Of a stretch of DNA of 64,000 nt, positions 11,845-26,793 are shown in pieces. The notes under the pieces were generated by a model, which was not told the origin of the DNA, searched no databases, and saw only the letters and a list, made by a program, of their open reading frames with translations. The translations under genes and the position numbers were made by a program. The DNA comes from Sabellastarte sp. h YS-2021 (lineage: Eukaryota > Annelida > Polychaeta > Sabellida > Sabellidae), in contig OZ024938.1 of the NCBI GenBank assembly GCA_964017235.1, positions 8,423,454 through 8,487,453 of the forward strand. Reading direction: 5' to 3'. The first letter of the stretch is position 1. Each line of letters opens with the position of its first letter.

Positions 11845-14595
11845 TTAATATTCACCATGGGCAGTGACAATCTATTACTCAGAATATCAACAAACTCTCT
11901 CCTGGCACACTGGACACTTACAGCTTCAGAGTTGTTTACTTGTAATTAATAGTCAGATCTATAACTATAATACAATTAATATTCTTTAACCGTAGCATGA
12001 ATGTCTGGGGTCACAATAAGGAAATCTCACCTTTGCATTTTAATGGTCTACTGCTACTACAATAAGTGAATTTCCTTTCTTTTGGATTCAAAACTCACAA
12101 AGTATCAACTAATTCCATAATTTCCATAATTTTGACAATTTGAGATTGTTAGATGGAGTGCTGGTTTGGACTTTTAACTGTTCCATAAGTACCAGAATAG
12201 TTAATATTCATAACTGGGTATTGATAGTCTGCGGTAAGGCAGAATAGAAGAACACTTTCTTTTAGGGCTCTTAGAAGGTTATATTTGGTCTCATTTTGTC
12301 CTCTAACAGCCCCAGTATATAACTTCATCATGAAAAACCAATGACAGGTTTTGTTTATTTATGACCATCAAATATGTTAACTTGCTCGCCTAAGGGCTTA
12401 CGTGGGTATTTTATGTTGCTCCATAATTATTATTAATCAATAGCCCTAGATGGGTTGTGGCTAAATAGCATACCTGCTCAATATACCTGCACTTAGGAGG
12501 TCCTTTTTATGCACTTATAACATCTAACAGTCCCATCATAACACTTGGTCATGAAACCCCACAACTTCTAATTAGCTTTAACCTACTTGTGACAGCTTGA
12601 GTTTTCTAGCTGGGGAGATTTAATATTCACCATGGGCATTGCCAGTCTGATATTACTCAAAATACCAGCAAACTCTGTCCCGGGGCACTGAACACTTACA
12701 GCTTCTGAGTTGTTTACTTGTAATTAATAGTCAGATCTATAACTATAATACAATTAATATTCTTTAACCGTAGCATGAATGTCTGGGGTCACAATAAGGA
12801 AATCTCACCTTTGCATTTTAATGGTCTACTGCTACTACAATAAGTGAATTTCCTTTCTTTTGGATTCAAAACTCACAAAGTATCAACTAATTCCATAATT
12901 TCCATAATTTTGACAATTTGAGATTGTTAGATGGAGTGCTGGTTTGGACTTTTAACTGTTCCATAAGTACCAGAATAGTTAATATTCATAACTGGGTATT
13001 GATAGTCTGAGGTAAGGCAGAATAGAAGAACACTTTCTTTTAGGGCTCTTAGAAGGTCATATTTGGTCTCATTTTGTCCTCTAACAGCCCCAGTATATAA
13101 CTTCATCATGAAAAACCAATGACAGGTTTTGTTTATTTATGACCATCAAATATGTTAACTTACTCGCCTAAGGGCTTACGTGGGTATTTTATGTTGCTCC
13201 ATAATTATTATTAATCAATAGCCCTAGATGGGTTGTGGCTAAATAGCATACCTGCTCAATATACCTGCACTTAGGAGGTTCTTTTTATGCACTTATAACA
13301 TCTAACAGTCCCATCATAACACTTGGTCATAAAACCCCACAACTTCTAAGTAGCTTTAGCCTACTTGTGACAGCTTGAGTTTTCTAGCTGGGGAGATTTA
13401 ATATTCACCATGGGCATTGCCAGTCTGATATTACTCAAAATACCAGCAAACTCTGTCCCGGGGCACTGAACACTTACAGCTTCTGAGTTGTTTACTTGTA
13501 ATTAATAGTCAGATCTATAACTATGACACAAGTAATAGTCTGTAACTGTAGCATGAATGTTTGGGTTCAAAATAAGGAAATCTGACCTTTGCATTTTAAT
13601 GGTCTGCTGCTACTACAATAAGTGAATTTCTTTTCTTTTGGATTCAAAACTTGCAAAGTATCAACTAATTCCATAATTTCCACAATATTGACAGTTTGAA
13701 ATTGTTAGTTGGAGTGCTAGTTTGGTCTCTCAGCTGTTCCATAAATACCAGAACAGTTAATATTCATCACTGGGTATTGATAGTCTGAGGTTAGGTAGAA
13801 TACAAGCAAACACTTTCTTGGGGCTCTTAGAAGGTCATATTTGGTCTCAATTTGTCCTCTAACAGCCCCAGTATATGACTTGATTATAAAAATCAATGAC
13901 AGCTTCTGTTCATTTCTGATCATCTAATATGATAACTAGGTCACCCTTACAGGTTCAGAGTTGTTTACTTGTGATTAATAGTCAGATCTATAACTATAAT
14001 ACAAGTAATATTCTTTAACCGTAGCATGAATGTCTGGGGTCACAATAAGGAAATCTCACCTTTGCATTTTAATGGTCTACAGCTACTACAATAAGTTAAT
14101 TTCCTTTCTTTTGGATTCAAAACTCACAAAGTATCAACTAATTCCATAATTTCCATAAATACCAGAATAGTTAATATTCATGACTGGGTATTGATAGTCT
14201 GAGGTTAGGTAGAATACAAGCAATCACTCCCATCTTGGGGCTCTTAGAAGGTCATATTTGGTCTCAATTTGTCCTCTAACAGCCCCAGTATATGACTTGA
14301 TTATAAAAAATCAATGACAGCTTCTGTTTATTTCTGATCATCTAATATGTTAGCTAGGTCACCTAAAGGATTATTTGGGTATTTTATGTTTCTCCATAAT
14401 TGTTTTTATAAATTAATCGACTTTGATGGGTTCTGGGTAAATAGCATACCTGCACAATATACCTGCACTTGAAGGTTTTTTTTAAGCACTTATAGCATTT
14501 AACAGTCCTATTATAACACTAGATCATTAAAGGCCACAACTTCTAAATACCTTTTAGCATACTTGTGACTGCTTGGGTTTTCTACCTGGGGAGAT
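11845..14595 (+). repeat. A-A2-B-C tetramer, copy 1 (2751 bp)
   Basis: A 11845-12619, A2 12620-13397, B 13398-13945, C 13946-14595. First four-part unit; it equals the 1973-bp trimer plus one 778-bp A2. B has a private G-to-A at 13718 that creates a stop in the minus-strand ORF. Confidence 0.94.
12620..13397 (+). repeat. Subunit A2 (B/A recombinant monomer)
   Basis: 778 bp. The first part is B-like (gggcattgccag, tgtcccgggg, gcttctgag), and the rest is A-like (ataatacaattaatattc, ccataattttgac, aaggcagaatag). The switch lies in a 40-bp tract identical in both parents, between the B-specific T at 12706 and the A-specific base at 12747. Later A2 copies at 19317, 22067, 24818 and 29542 share the same switch, so they descend from one event. 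Confidence 0.9.
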
Positions 14596-16568
14596 TTAAT
14601 ATTCACCATGGGCAGTGACAATCTATTACTCAGAATATCAACAAACTCTCTCCTGGCGCACTGGACACTTACAGCTTCAGAGTTGTTTACTTGTAATTAA
14701 TAGTCAGATCTATAACTATAATACAAGTAATATTCTTTAACTGTAGCATGAATGTCTGGGGTCACAATAAGGAAATCTCACCTTTGCATTTTAATGGTCT
14801 ACTGCTACTACAATAAGTGAATTTCCTTTCTTTTGGATTCAAAACTCACAAAGTATCAACTAATTCCATAATTTCCATAATTTTGACAATTTGAGATTGT
14901 TAGATGGAGTGCTGGTTTGGACTTTTAACTGTTCCATAAGTACCAGAATAGTTAATATTCATAACTGGGTAATGTTAGTCTGAGGTAAGGCAGAATAGAA
15001 GAACACTTTCTTTTAGGGCTCTTAGAAGGTCATATTTGGTCTCATTTTGTCCTCTAACAGCCCCAGTATATAACTTCATCATGAAAAACCAATGACAGGT
15101 TTTGTTTATTTATGACCATCAAATATGTTAACTTGCTCGCCTAAGGGCTTACGTGGGTATTTTATGTTGCTCCATAATTATTATTAATCAATAGCCCTAG
15201 ATGGGTTGTGGCTAAATAGCATACCTGCTCAATATACCTGCACTTAGGAGGTCCTTTTTATGCACTTATAACATCTAACAGTCCCATCATAACACTTGGT
15301 CATGAAACCCCACAACTTCTAATTAGCTTTAACCTACTTGTGACAGCTTGAGTTTTCTAGCTGGGGAGATTTAATATTCACCATGGGCATTGCCAGTCTG
15401 ATATTACTCAAAATACCAGCAAACTCTGTCCCGGGGCACTGAACACTTACAGCTTCTGAGTTGTTTACTTGTAATTAATAGTCAGATCTATAACTATGAC
15501 ACAAGTAATAGTCTGTAACTGTAGCATGAATGTTTGGGTTCAAAATAAGGAAATCTGACCTTTGCATTTTAATGGTCTGCTGCTACTACAATAAGTGAAT
15601 TTCTTTTCTTTTGGATTCAAAACTCGCAAAGTATCAACTAATTCCATAATTTCCACAATATTGACAGTTTGAAATTGTTAGTTGGAGTGCTGGTTTGGTC
15701 TCTCAGCTGTTCCATAAATACCAGAACAGTTAATATTCATCACTGGGTATTGATAGTCTGAGGTTAGGTAGAATACAAGCAAACACTTTCTTGGGGCTAT
15801 TAGAAGGTCATATTTTGTCTCAATTTGTCCTCCAACAGCCCCAGTATATGACTTGATTATAAAAATCAATGACAGCTTCTGTTCATTTCTGATCATCTAA
15901 TATGATAACTAGGTCACCCTTACAGGTTCAGAGTTGTTTACTTGTGATTAATAGTCAGATCTATAACTATAATACAAGTAATATTCTTTAACCGTAGCAT
16001 GAATGTCTGGGGTCACAATAAGGAAATCTCACCTTTGCATTTTAATGGTCTACAGCTACTACAATAAGTTAATTTCCTTTCTTTTGGATTCAAAACTCAC
16101 AAAGTATCAACTAATTCCATAATTTCCATAAATACCAGAATAGTTAATATTCATGACTGGGTATTGATAGTCTGAGGTTAGGTAGAATACAAGCAATCAC
16201 TCCCTTCTTGGGGCTCTTAGAAGGTCATATTTGGTCTCAATTTGTCCTCTAACAGCCCCAGTATATGACTTGATTATAAAAAATCAATGACAGCTTCTGT
16301 TTATTTCTGATCATCTAATATGTTAGCTAGGTCACCTAAAGGATTATTTGGGTATTTTATGTTTCTCCATAATTGTTTTTATAAATTAATCGACTTTGAT
16401 GGGTTCTGGGTAAATAGCATACCTGCACAATATACCTGCACTTGAAGGTTTTTTTTAAGCACTTATAGCATTTAACAGTCCTATTATAACACTAGATCAT
16501 TAAAGGCCACAACTTCTAAATACCTTTTAGCATATTTGTGACTGCTTGGGTTTTCTACCTGGGGAGAT
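14596..16568 (+). repeat. A-B-C trimer, copy 7 (1973 bp)
   Basis: A 14596-15370, B 15371-15918, C 15919-16568. It carries the gggtaatgttag A variant and the gtcctccaac, attttgtctc B variants of copies 4-6, so an old-type trimer sits between a tetramer and a newer-type trimer. Confidence 0.93.
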
Positions 16569-18541
16569 TTAATATTCACCATGGGCAGTGACAATCTATT
16601 ACGCAGAATATCAACAAACTCTCTCCTGGCGCACTGGACACTTACAGCTTCAGAGTTGTTTACTTGTAATTAATAGTCAGATCTATAACTATAATACAAT
16701 TAATATTCTTTAACCGTAGCATGAATGTCTGGGGTCACAATAAGGAAATCTCACCTTTGCATTTTAATGGTCTACTGCTACTACAATAAGTGAATTTCCT
16801 TTCTTTTGGATTCAAAACTCACAAAGTATCAACTAATTCCATAATTTCCATAATTTTGACAATTTGAGATTGTTAGATGGAGTGCTGGTTTGGACTTTTA
16901 ACTGTTCCATAAGTACCAGAATAGTTAATATTCATAACTGGGTATTGATAGTCTGAGGTAAGGCAGAATAGAAGAACACTTTCTTTTAGGGCTCTTAGAA
17001 GGTCATATTTGGTTTCATTTTGTCCTCTAACAGCCCCAGTATATAACTTCATCATGAAAAACCAATGACAGGTTTTGTTTATTTATGACCATCAAATATG
17101 TTAACTTGCTCGCCTAAGGGCTTACGTGGGTATTTTATGTTGCTCCATAATTATTATTAATCAATAGCCCTAGATGGGTTGTGGCTAAATAGCATACCTG
17201 CTCAATATACCTGCACTTAGGAGGTTCTTTTTATGCACTTATAACATCTAACAGTCCCATCATAACACTTGGTCATAAAACCCCACAACTTCTAAGTAGC
17301 TTTAGTCTACTTGTGACAGCTTGAGTTTTCTAGCTGGGGAGATTTAATATTCACCATGGGCATTGCCAGTCTGATATTACTCAAAATACCAGCAAACTCT
17401 GTCCCGGGGCACTGAACACTTACAGCTTCTGAGTTGTTTACTTGTAATTAATAGTCAGATCTATAACTATGACACAAGTAATAGTCTGTAACTGTAGCAT
17501 GAATGTTTGGGTTCAAAATAAGGAAATCTGACCTTTGCATTTTAATGGTCTGCTGCTACTACAATAAGTGAATTTCTTTTCTTTTGGATTCAAAACTTGC
17601 AAAGTATCAACTAATTCCATAATTTCCACAATATTGACAGTTTGAAATTGTTAGTTGGAGTGCTGGTTTGGTCTCTCAGCTGTTCCATAAATACCAGAAC
17701 AGTTAATATTCATCACTGGGTATTGATAGTCTGAGGTTAGGTAGAATACAAGCAAACACTTTCTTGGGGCTCTTAGAAGGTCATATTTGGTCTCAATTTG
17801 TCCTCTAACAGCCCCAGTATATGACTTGATTATAAAAATCAATGACAGCTTCTGTTCATTTCTGATCATCTAATATGATAACTAGGTCACCCTTACAGGT
17901 TCAGAGTTGTTTACTTGTGATTAATAGTCAGATCTATAACTATAATACAAGTAATATTCTTTAACCGTAGCATGAATGTCTGGGGTCACAATAAGGAAAT
18001 CTCACCTTTGCATTTTAATGGTCTACAGCTACTACAATAAGTTAATTTCCTTTCTTTTGGATTCAAAACTCACAAAGTATCAACTAATTCCATAATTTCC
18101 ATAAATACCAGAATAGTTAATATTCATGACTGGGTATTGATAGTCTGAGGTTAGGTAGAATACAAGCAATCACTCCCTTCTTGGGGCTCTTAGAAGGTCA
18201 TATTTGGTCTTAATTTGTCCTCTAACAGCCCCAGTATATGACTTGATTATAAAAAATCAATGACAGCTTCTGTTTATTTCTGATCATCTAATATGTTAGC
18301 TAGGTCACCTAAAGGATTATTTGGGTATTTTATGTTTCTCCATAATTGTTTTTATAAATTAATCGACTTTGATGGGTTCTGGGTAAATAGCATACCTGCA
18401 CAATATACCTGCACTTGAAGGTTTTTTTTAAGCACTTATAGCATTTAACAGTCCTATTATAACACTAGATCATTAAAGGCCACAACTTCTAAATACCTTT
18501 TAGCATATTTGTGACTGCTTGGGTTTTCTACCTGGGGAGAT
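16569..18541 (+). repeat. A-B-C trimer, copy 8 (1973 bp)
   Basis: A 16569-17343, B 17344-17891, C 17892-18541. A is of the gggtattgatag form; private tattacgcag near 16599. B has ctcttagaagg and cttgcaaag, as in the tetramers. Confidence 0.93.
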
Positions 18542-21291
18542 TTAATATTCACCATGGGCAGTGACAATCTATTACTCAGAATATCAACAAACTCTCTCCT
18601 GGCGCACTGGACACTTACAGCTTCAGAGTTGTTTACTTGTAATTAATAGTCAGATCTATAACTATAATACAATTAATATTCTTTAACCGTAGCATGAATG
18701 TCTGGGGTCACAATAAGGAAATCTCACCTTTGCATTTTAATGGTCTACTGCTACTACAATAAGTGAATTTCCTTTCTTTTGGATTCAAAACTCACAAAGT
18801 ATCAACTAATTCCATAATTTCCATAATTTTGACAATTTGAGATTGTTAGATGGAGTGCTGGTTTGGACTTTTAACTGTTCCATAAGTACCAGAATAGTTA
18901 ATATTCATAACTGGGTATTGATAGTCTGAGGTAAGGCAGAATAGAAGAACACTTTCTTTTAGGGCTCTTAGAAGGTTATATTTGGTCTCATTTTGTCCTC
19001 TAACAGCCCCAGTATATAACTTCATCATGAAAAATCAATGACAGGTTTTGTTTATTTATGACCATCAAATATGTTAACTTGCTCGCCTAAGGGCTTACGT
19101 GGGTATTTTATGTTGCTCCATAATTATTATTAATCAATAGCCCTAGATGGGTTGTGGCTAAATAGCATACCTGCTCAATATACCTGCACTTAGGAGGTCC
19201 TTTTTATGCACTTATAACATCTAACAGTCCCATCATAACACTTGGTCATGAAACCCCACAACTTCTAATTAGCTTTAACCTACTTGTGACAGCTTGAGTT
19301 TTCTAGCTGGGGAGATTTAATATTCACCATGGGCATTGCCAGTCTGATATTACTCAAAATACCAGCAAACTCTGTCCCGGGGCACTGAACACTTACAGCT
19401 TCTGAGTTGTTTACTTGTAATTAATAGTCAGATCTATAACTATAATACAATTAATATTCTTTAACCGTAGCATGAATGTCTGGGGTCACAATAAGGAAAT
19501 CTCACCTTTGCATTTTAATGGTCTACTGCTACTACAATAAGTGAATTTCCTTTCTTTTGGATTCAAAACTCACAAAGTATCAACTAATTCCATAATTTCC
19601 ATAATTTTGACAATTTGAGATTGTTAGATGGAGTGCTGGTTTGGACTTTTAACTGTTCCATAAGTACCAGAATAGTTAATATTCATAACTGGGTATTGAT
19701 AGTCTGAGGTAAGGCAGAATAGAAGAACACTTTCTTTTAGGGCTCTTAGAAGGTCATATTTGGTCTCATTTTGTCCTCTAACAGCCCCAGTATATAACTT
19801 CATCATGAAAAACCAATGACAGGTTTTGTTTATTTATGACCATCAAATATGTTACCTTACTCGCCTAAGGGCTTACGTGGGTATTTTATGTTGCTCCATA
19901 ATTATTATTAATCAATAGCCCTAGATGGGTTGTGGCTAAATAGCATACCTGCTCAATATACCTGCACTTAGGAGGTTCTTTTTATGCACTTATAACATCT
20001 AACAGTCCCATCATAACACTTGGTCATAAAACCCCACAACTTCTAAGTAGCTTTAGCCTACTTGTGACAGCTTGAGTTTTCTAGCTGGGGAGATTTAATA
20101 TTCACCATGGGCATTGCCAGTCTGATATTACTCAAAATACCAGCAAACTCTGTCCCGGGGCACTGAACACTTACAGCTTCTGAGTTGTTTACTTGTAATT
20201 AATAGTCAGATCTATAACTATGACACAAGTAATAGTCTGTAACTGTAGCATGAATGTTTGGGTTCAAAATAAGGAAATCTGACCTTTGCATTTTAATGGT
20301 CTGCTGCTACTACAATAAGTGAATTTCTTTTCTTTTGGATTCAAAACTTGCAAAGTATCAACTAATTCCATAATTTCCACAATATTGACAGTTTGAAATT
20401 GTTAGTTGGAGTGCTGGTTTGGTCTCTCAGCTGTTCCATAAATACCAGAACAGTTAATATTCATCACTGGGTATTGATAGTCTGAGGTTAGGTAGAATAC
20501 AAGCAAACACTTTCTTGGGGCTCTTAGAAGGTCATATTTGGTCTCAATTTGTCCTCTAACAGCCCCAGTATATGACTTGATTATAAAAATCAATGACAGC
20601 TTCTGTTCATTTCTGATCATCTAATATGATAACTAGGTCACCCTTACAGGTTCAGAGTTGTTTACTTGTGATTAATAGTCAGATCTATAACTATAATACA
20701 AGTAATATTCTTTAACCGTAGCATGAATGTCTGGGGTCACAATAAGGAAATCTCACCTTTGCATTTTAATGGTCTACAGCTACTACAATAAGTTAATTTC
20801 CTTTCTTTTGGATTCAAAACTCACAAAGTATCAACTAATTCCATAATTTCCATAAATACCAGAATAGTTAATATTCATGACTGGGTATTGATAGTCTGAG
20901 GTTAGGTAGAATACAAGCAATCACTCCCTTCTTGAGGCTCTTAGAAGGTCATATTTGGTCTTAATTTGTCCTCTAACAGCCCCAGTATATGACTTGATTA
21001 TAAAAAATCAATGACAGCTTCTGTTTATTTCTGATCATCTAATATGTTAGCTAGGTCACCTAAAGGATTATTTGGGTATTTTATGTTTCTCCATAATTGT
21101 TTTTATAAATTAATCGACTTTGATGGGTTCTGGGTAAATAGCATACCTGCACAATATACCTGCACTTGAAGGTTTTTTTAAGCACTTATAGCATTTAACA
21201 GTCCTATTATAACACTAGATCATTAAAGGCCACAACTTCTAAATACCTTTTAGCATATTTGTGACTGCTTGGGTTTTCTACCTGGGGAGAT
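18542..21291 (+). repeat. A-A2-B-C tetramer, copy 2 (2750 bp)
   Basis: A 18542-19316, A2 19317-20094, B 20095-20642, C 20643-21291. The C poly-T run has seven T rather than eight, which accounts for the 1-bp shorter length. Markers gttaccttac in A2 and cttgaggctc in C are shared with the following tetramers; gaaaaatcaatg after A is shared with the next copy only. Confidence 0.94.
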
Positions 21292-24042
21292 TTAATATTC
21301 ACCATGGGCAGTGACAATCTATTACTCAGAATATCAACAAACTCTCTCCTGGCGCACTGGACACTTACAGCTTCAGAGTTGTTTACTTGTAATTAATAGT
21401 CAGATCTATAACTATAATACAATTAATATTCTTTAACCGTAGCATGAATGTCTGGGGTCACAATAAGGAAATCTCACCTTTGCATTTTAATGGTCTACTG
21501 CTACTACAATAAGTGAATTTCCTTTCTTTTGGATTCAAAACTCACAAAGTATCAACTAATTCCATAATTTCCATAATTTTGACAATTTGAGATTGTTAGA
21601 TGGAGTGCTGGTTTGGACTTTTAACTGTTCCATAAGTACCAGAATAGTTAATATTCATAACTGGGTATTGATAGTCTGAGGTAAGGCAGAATAGAAGAAC
21701 ACTTTCTTTTAGGGCTCTTAGAAGGTTATATTTGGTCTCATTTTGTCCTCTAACAGCCCCAGTATATAACTTCATCATGAAAAATCAATGACAGGTTTTG
21801 TTTATTTATGACCATCAAATATGTTAACTTGCTCGCCTAAGGGCTTACGTGGGTATTTTATGTTGCTCCATAATTATTATTAATCAATAGCCCTAGATGG
21901 GTTGTGGCTAAATAGCATACCTGCTCAATATACCTGCACTTAGGAGGTCCTTTTTATGCACTTATAACATCTAACAGTCCCATCATAACACTTGGTCATG
22001 AAACCCCACAACTTCTAATTAGCTTTAACCTACTTGTGACAGCTTGAGTTTTCTAGTTGGGGAGATTTAATATTCACCATGGGCATTGCCAGTCTGATAT
22101 TACTCAAAATACCAGCAAACTCTGTCCCGGGGCACTGAACACTTACAGCTTCTGAGTTGTTTACTTGTAATTAATAGTCAGATCTATAACTATAATACAA
22201 TTAATATTCTTTAACCGTAGCATGAATGTCTGGGGTCACAATAAGGAAATCTCACCTTTGCATTTTAATGGTCTACTGCTACTACAATAAGTGAATTTCC
22301 TTTCTTTTGGATTCAAAACTCACAAAGTATCAACTAATTCCATAATTTCCATAATTTTGACAATTTGAGATTGTTAGATGGAGTGCTGGTTTGGACTTTT
22401 AACTGTTCCATAAGTACCAGAATAGTTAATATTCATAACTGGGTATTGATAGTCTGAGGTAAGGCAGAATAGAAGAACACTTTCTTTTAGGGCTCTTAGA
22501 AGGTCATATTTGGTCTCATTTTGTCCTCTAACAGCCCCAGTATATAACTTCATCATGAAAAACCAATGACAGGTTTTGTTTATTTATGACCATCAAATAT
22601 GTTACCTTACTCGCCTAAGGGCTTACGTGGGTATTTTATGTTGCTCCATAATTATTATTAATCAATAGCCCTAGATGGGTTGTGGCTAAATAGCATACCT
22701 GCTCAATATACCTGCACTTAGGAGGTTCTTTTTATGCACTTATAACATCTAACAGTCCCATCATAACACTTGGTCATAAAACCCCACAACTTCTAAGTAG
22801 CTTTAGCCTACTTGTGACAGCTTGAGTTTTCTAGCTGGGGAGATTTAATATTCACCATGGGCATTGCCAGTCTGATATTACTCAAAATACCAGCAAACTC
22901 TGTCCCGGGGCACTGAACACTTACAGCTTCTGAGTTGTTTACTTGTAATTAATAGTCAGATCTATAACTATGACACAAGTAATAGTCTGTAACTGTAGCA
23001 TGAATGTTTGGGTTCAAAATAAGGAAATCTGACCTTTGCATTTTAATGGTCTGCTGCTACTACAATAAGTGAATTTCTTTTCTTTTGGATTCAAAACTTG
23101 CAAAGTATCAACTAATTCCATAATTTCCACAATATTGACAGTTTGAAATTGTTAGTTGGAGTGCTGGTTTGGTCTCTCAGCTGTTCCATAAATACCAGAA
23201 CAGTTAATATTCATCACTGGGTATTGATAGTCTGAGGTTAGGTAGAATACAAGCAAACACTTTCTTGGGGCTCTTAGAAGGTCATATTTGGTCTCAATTT
23301 GTCCTCTAACAGCCCCAGTATATGACTTGATTATAAAAATCAATGACAGCTTCTGTTCATTTCTGATCATCTAATATGATAACTAGGTCACCCTTACAGG
23401 TTCAGAGTTGTTTACTTGTGATTAATAGTCAGATCTATAACTATAATACAAGTAATATTCTTTAACCGTAGCATGAATGTCTGGGGTCACAATAAGGAAA
23501 TCTCACCTTTGCATTTTAATGGTCTACAGCTACTACAATAAGTTAATTTCCTTTCTTTTGGATTCAAAACTCACAAAGTATCAACTAATTCCATAATTTC
23601 CATAAATACCAGAATAGTTAATATTCATGACTGGGTATTGATAGTCTGAGGTTAGGTAGAATACAAGCAATCACTCCCTTCTTGAGGCTCTTAGAAGGTC
23701 ATATTTGGTCTTAATTTGTCCTCTAACAGCCCCAGTATATGACTTGATTATAAAAAATCAATGACAGCTTCTGTTTATTTCTGATCATCTAATATGTTAG
23801 CTAGGTCACCTAAAGGATTATTTGGGTATTTTATGTTTCTCCATAATTGTTTTTATAAATTAATCGACTTTGATGGGTTCTGGGTAAATAGCATACCTGC
23901 ACAATATACCTGCACTTGAAGGTTTTTTTTAAGCACTTATAGCATTTAACAGTCCTATTATAACACTAGATCATTAAAGGCCACAACTTCTAAATACCTT
24001 TTAGCATATTTGTGACTGCTTGGGTTTTCTACCTGGGGAGAT
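21292..24042 (+). repeat. A-A2-B-C tetramer, copy 3 (2751 bp)
   Basis: A 21292-22066, A2 22067-22844, B 22845-23392, C 23393-24042. Nearly the same as copy 2; private ctagttgggg near 22056. Confidence 0.94.
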
Positions 24043-26793
24043 TTAATATTCACCATGGGCAGTGACAATCTATTACTCAGAATATCAACAAACTCTCTCC
24101 TGGCGCACTGGACACTTACAGCTTCAGAGTTGTTTACTTGTAATTAATAGTCAGATCTATAACTATAATACAATTAATATTCTTTAACCGTAGCATGAAT
24201 GTCTGGGGTCACAATAAGGAAATCTCACCTTTGCATTTTAATGGTCTACTGCTACTACAATAAGTGAATTTCCTTTCTTTTGGATTCAAAACTCACAAAG
24301 TATCAACTAATTCCATAATTTCCATAATTTTGACAATTTGAGATTGTTAGATGGAGTGCTGGTTTGGACTTTTAACTGTTCCATAAGTACCAGAATAGTT
24401 AATATTCATAACTGGGTATTGATAGTCTGAGGTAAGGCAGAATAGAAGAACACTTTCTTTTAGGGCTCTTAGAAGGTTATATTTGGTCTCATTTTGTCCT
24501 CTAACAGCCCCAGTATATAACTTCATCATGAAAAACCAATGACAGGTTTTGTTTATTTATGACCATCAAATATGTTAACTTGCTCGCCTAAGGGCTTACG
24601 TGGGTATTTTATGTTGCTCCATAATTATTATTAATCAATAGCCCTAGATGGGTTGTGGCTAAATAGCATACCTGCTCAATATACCTGCACTTAGGAGGTC
24701 CTTTTTATGCACTTATAACATCTAACAGTCCCATCATAACACTTGGTCATGAAACCCCACAACTTCTAATTAGCTTTAACCTACTTGTGACAGCTTGAGT
24801 TTTCTAGCTGGGGAGATTTAATATTCACCATGGGCATTGCCAGTCTGATATTACTCAAAATACCAGCAAACTCTGTCCCGGGGCACTGAACACTTACAGC
24901 TTCTGAGTTGTTTACTTGTAATTAATAGTCAGATCTATAACTATAATACAATTAATATTCTTTAACCGTAGCATGAATGTCTGGGGTCACAATAAGGAAA
25001 TCTCACCTTTGCATTTTAATGGTCTACTGCTACTACAATAAGTGAATTTCCTTTCTTTTGGATTCAAAACTCACAAAGTATCAACTAATTCCATAATTTC
25101 CATAATTTTGACAATTTGAGATTGTTAGATGGAGTGCTGGTTTGGACTTTTAACTGTTCCATAAGTACCAGAATAGTTAATATTCATAACTGGGTATTGA
25201 TAGTCTGAGGTAAGGCAGAATAGAAGAACACTTTCTTTTAGGGCTCTTAGAAGGTCATATTTGGTCTCATTTTGTCCTCTAACAGCCCCAGTATATAACT
25301 TCATCATGAAAAACCAATGACAGGTTTTGTTTATTTATGACCATCAAATATGTTACCTTACTCGCCTAAGGGCTTACGTGGGTATTTTATGTTGCTCCAT
25401 AATTATTATTAATCAATAGCCCTAGATGGGTTGTGGCTAAATAGCATACCTGCTCAATATACCTGCACTTAGGAGGTTCTTTTTATGCACTTATAACATC
25501 TAACAGTCCCATCATAACACTTGGTCATAAAACCCCACAACTTCTAAGTAGCTTTAGCCTACTTGTGACAGCTTGAGTTTTCTAGCTGGGGAGATTTAAT
25601 ATTCACCATGGGCATTGCCAGTCTGATATTACTCAAAATACCAGCAAACTCTGTCCCGGGGCACTGAACACTTACAGCTTCTGAGTTGTTTACTTGTAAT
25701 TAATAGTCAGATCTATAACTATGACACAAGTAATAGTCTGTAACTGTAGCATGAATGTTTGGGTTCAAAATAAGGAAATCTGACCTTTGCATTTTAATGG
25801 TCTGCTGCTACTACAATAAGTGAATTTCTTTTCTTTTGGATTCAAAACTTGCAAAGTATCAACTAATTCCATAATTTCCACAATATTGACAGTTTGAAAT
25901 TGTTAGTTGGAGTGCTGGTTTGGTCTCTCAGCTGTTCCATAAATACCAGAACAGTTAATATTCATCACTGGGTATTGATAGTCTGAGGTTAGGTAGAATA
26001 CAAGCAAACACTTTCTTGGGGCTCTTAGAAGGTCATATTTGGTCTCAATTTGTCCTCTAACAGCCCCAGTATATGACTTGATTATAAAAATCAATGACAG
26101 CTTCTGTTCATTTCTGATCATCTAATATGATAACTAGGTCACCCTTACAGGTTCAGAGTTGTTTACTTGTGATTAATAGTCAGATCTATAACTATAATAC
26201 AAGTAATATTCTTTAACCGTAGCATGAATGTCTGGGGTCACAATAAGGAAATCTCACCTTTGCATTTTAATGGTCTACAGCTACTACAATAAGTTAATTT
26301 CCTTTCTTTTGGATTCAAAACTCACAAAGTATCAACTAATTCCATAATTTCCATAAATACCAGAATAGTTAATATTCATGACTGGGTATTGATAGTCTGA
26401 GGTTAGGTAGAATACAAGCAATCACTCCCTTCTTGAGGCTCTTAGAAGGTCATATTTGGTCTTAATTTGTCCTCTAACAGCCCCAGTATATGACTTGATT
26501 ATAAAAAATCAATGACAGCTTCTGTTTATTTCTGATCATCTAATATGTTAGCTAGGTCACCTAAAGGATTATTTGGGTATTTTATGTTTCTCCATAATTG
26601 TTTTTATAAATTAATCGACTTTGATGGGTTCTGGGTAAATAGCATACCTGCACAATATACCTGCACTTGAAGGTTTTTTTTAAGCACTTATAGCATTTAA
26701 CAGTCCTATTATAACACTAGATCATTAAAGGCCACAACTTCTAAATACCTTTTAGCATATTTGTGACTGCTTGGGTTTTCTACCTGGGGAGAT
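24043..26793 (+). repeat. A-A2-B-C tetramer, copy 4 (2751 bp)
   Basis: A 24043-24817, A2 24818-25595, B 25596-26143, C 26144-26793. Same markers as copies 2 and 3, but with gaaaaaccaatg in A. Confidence 0.94.
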
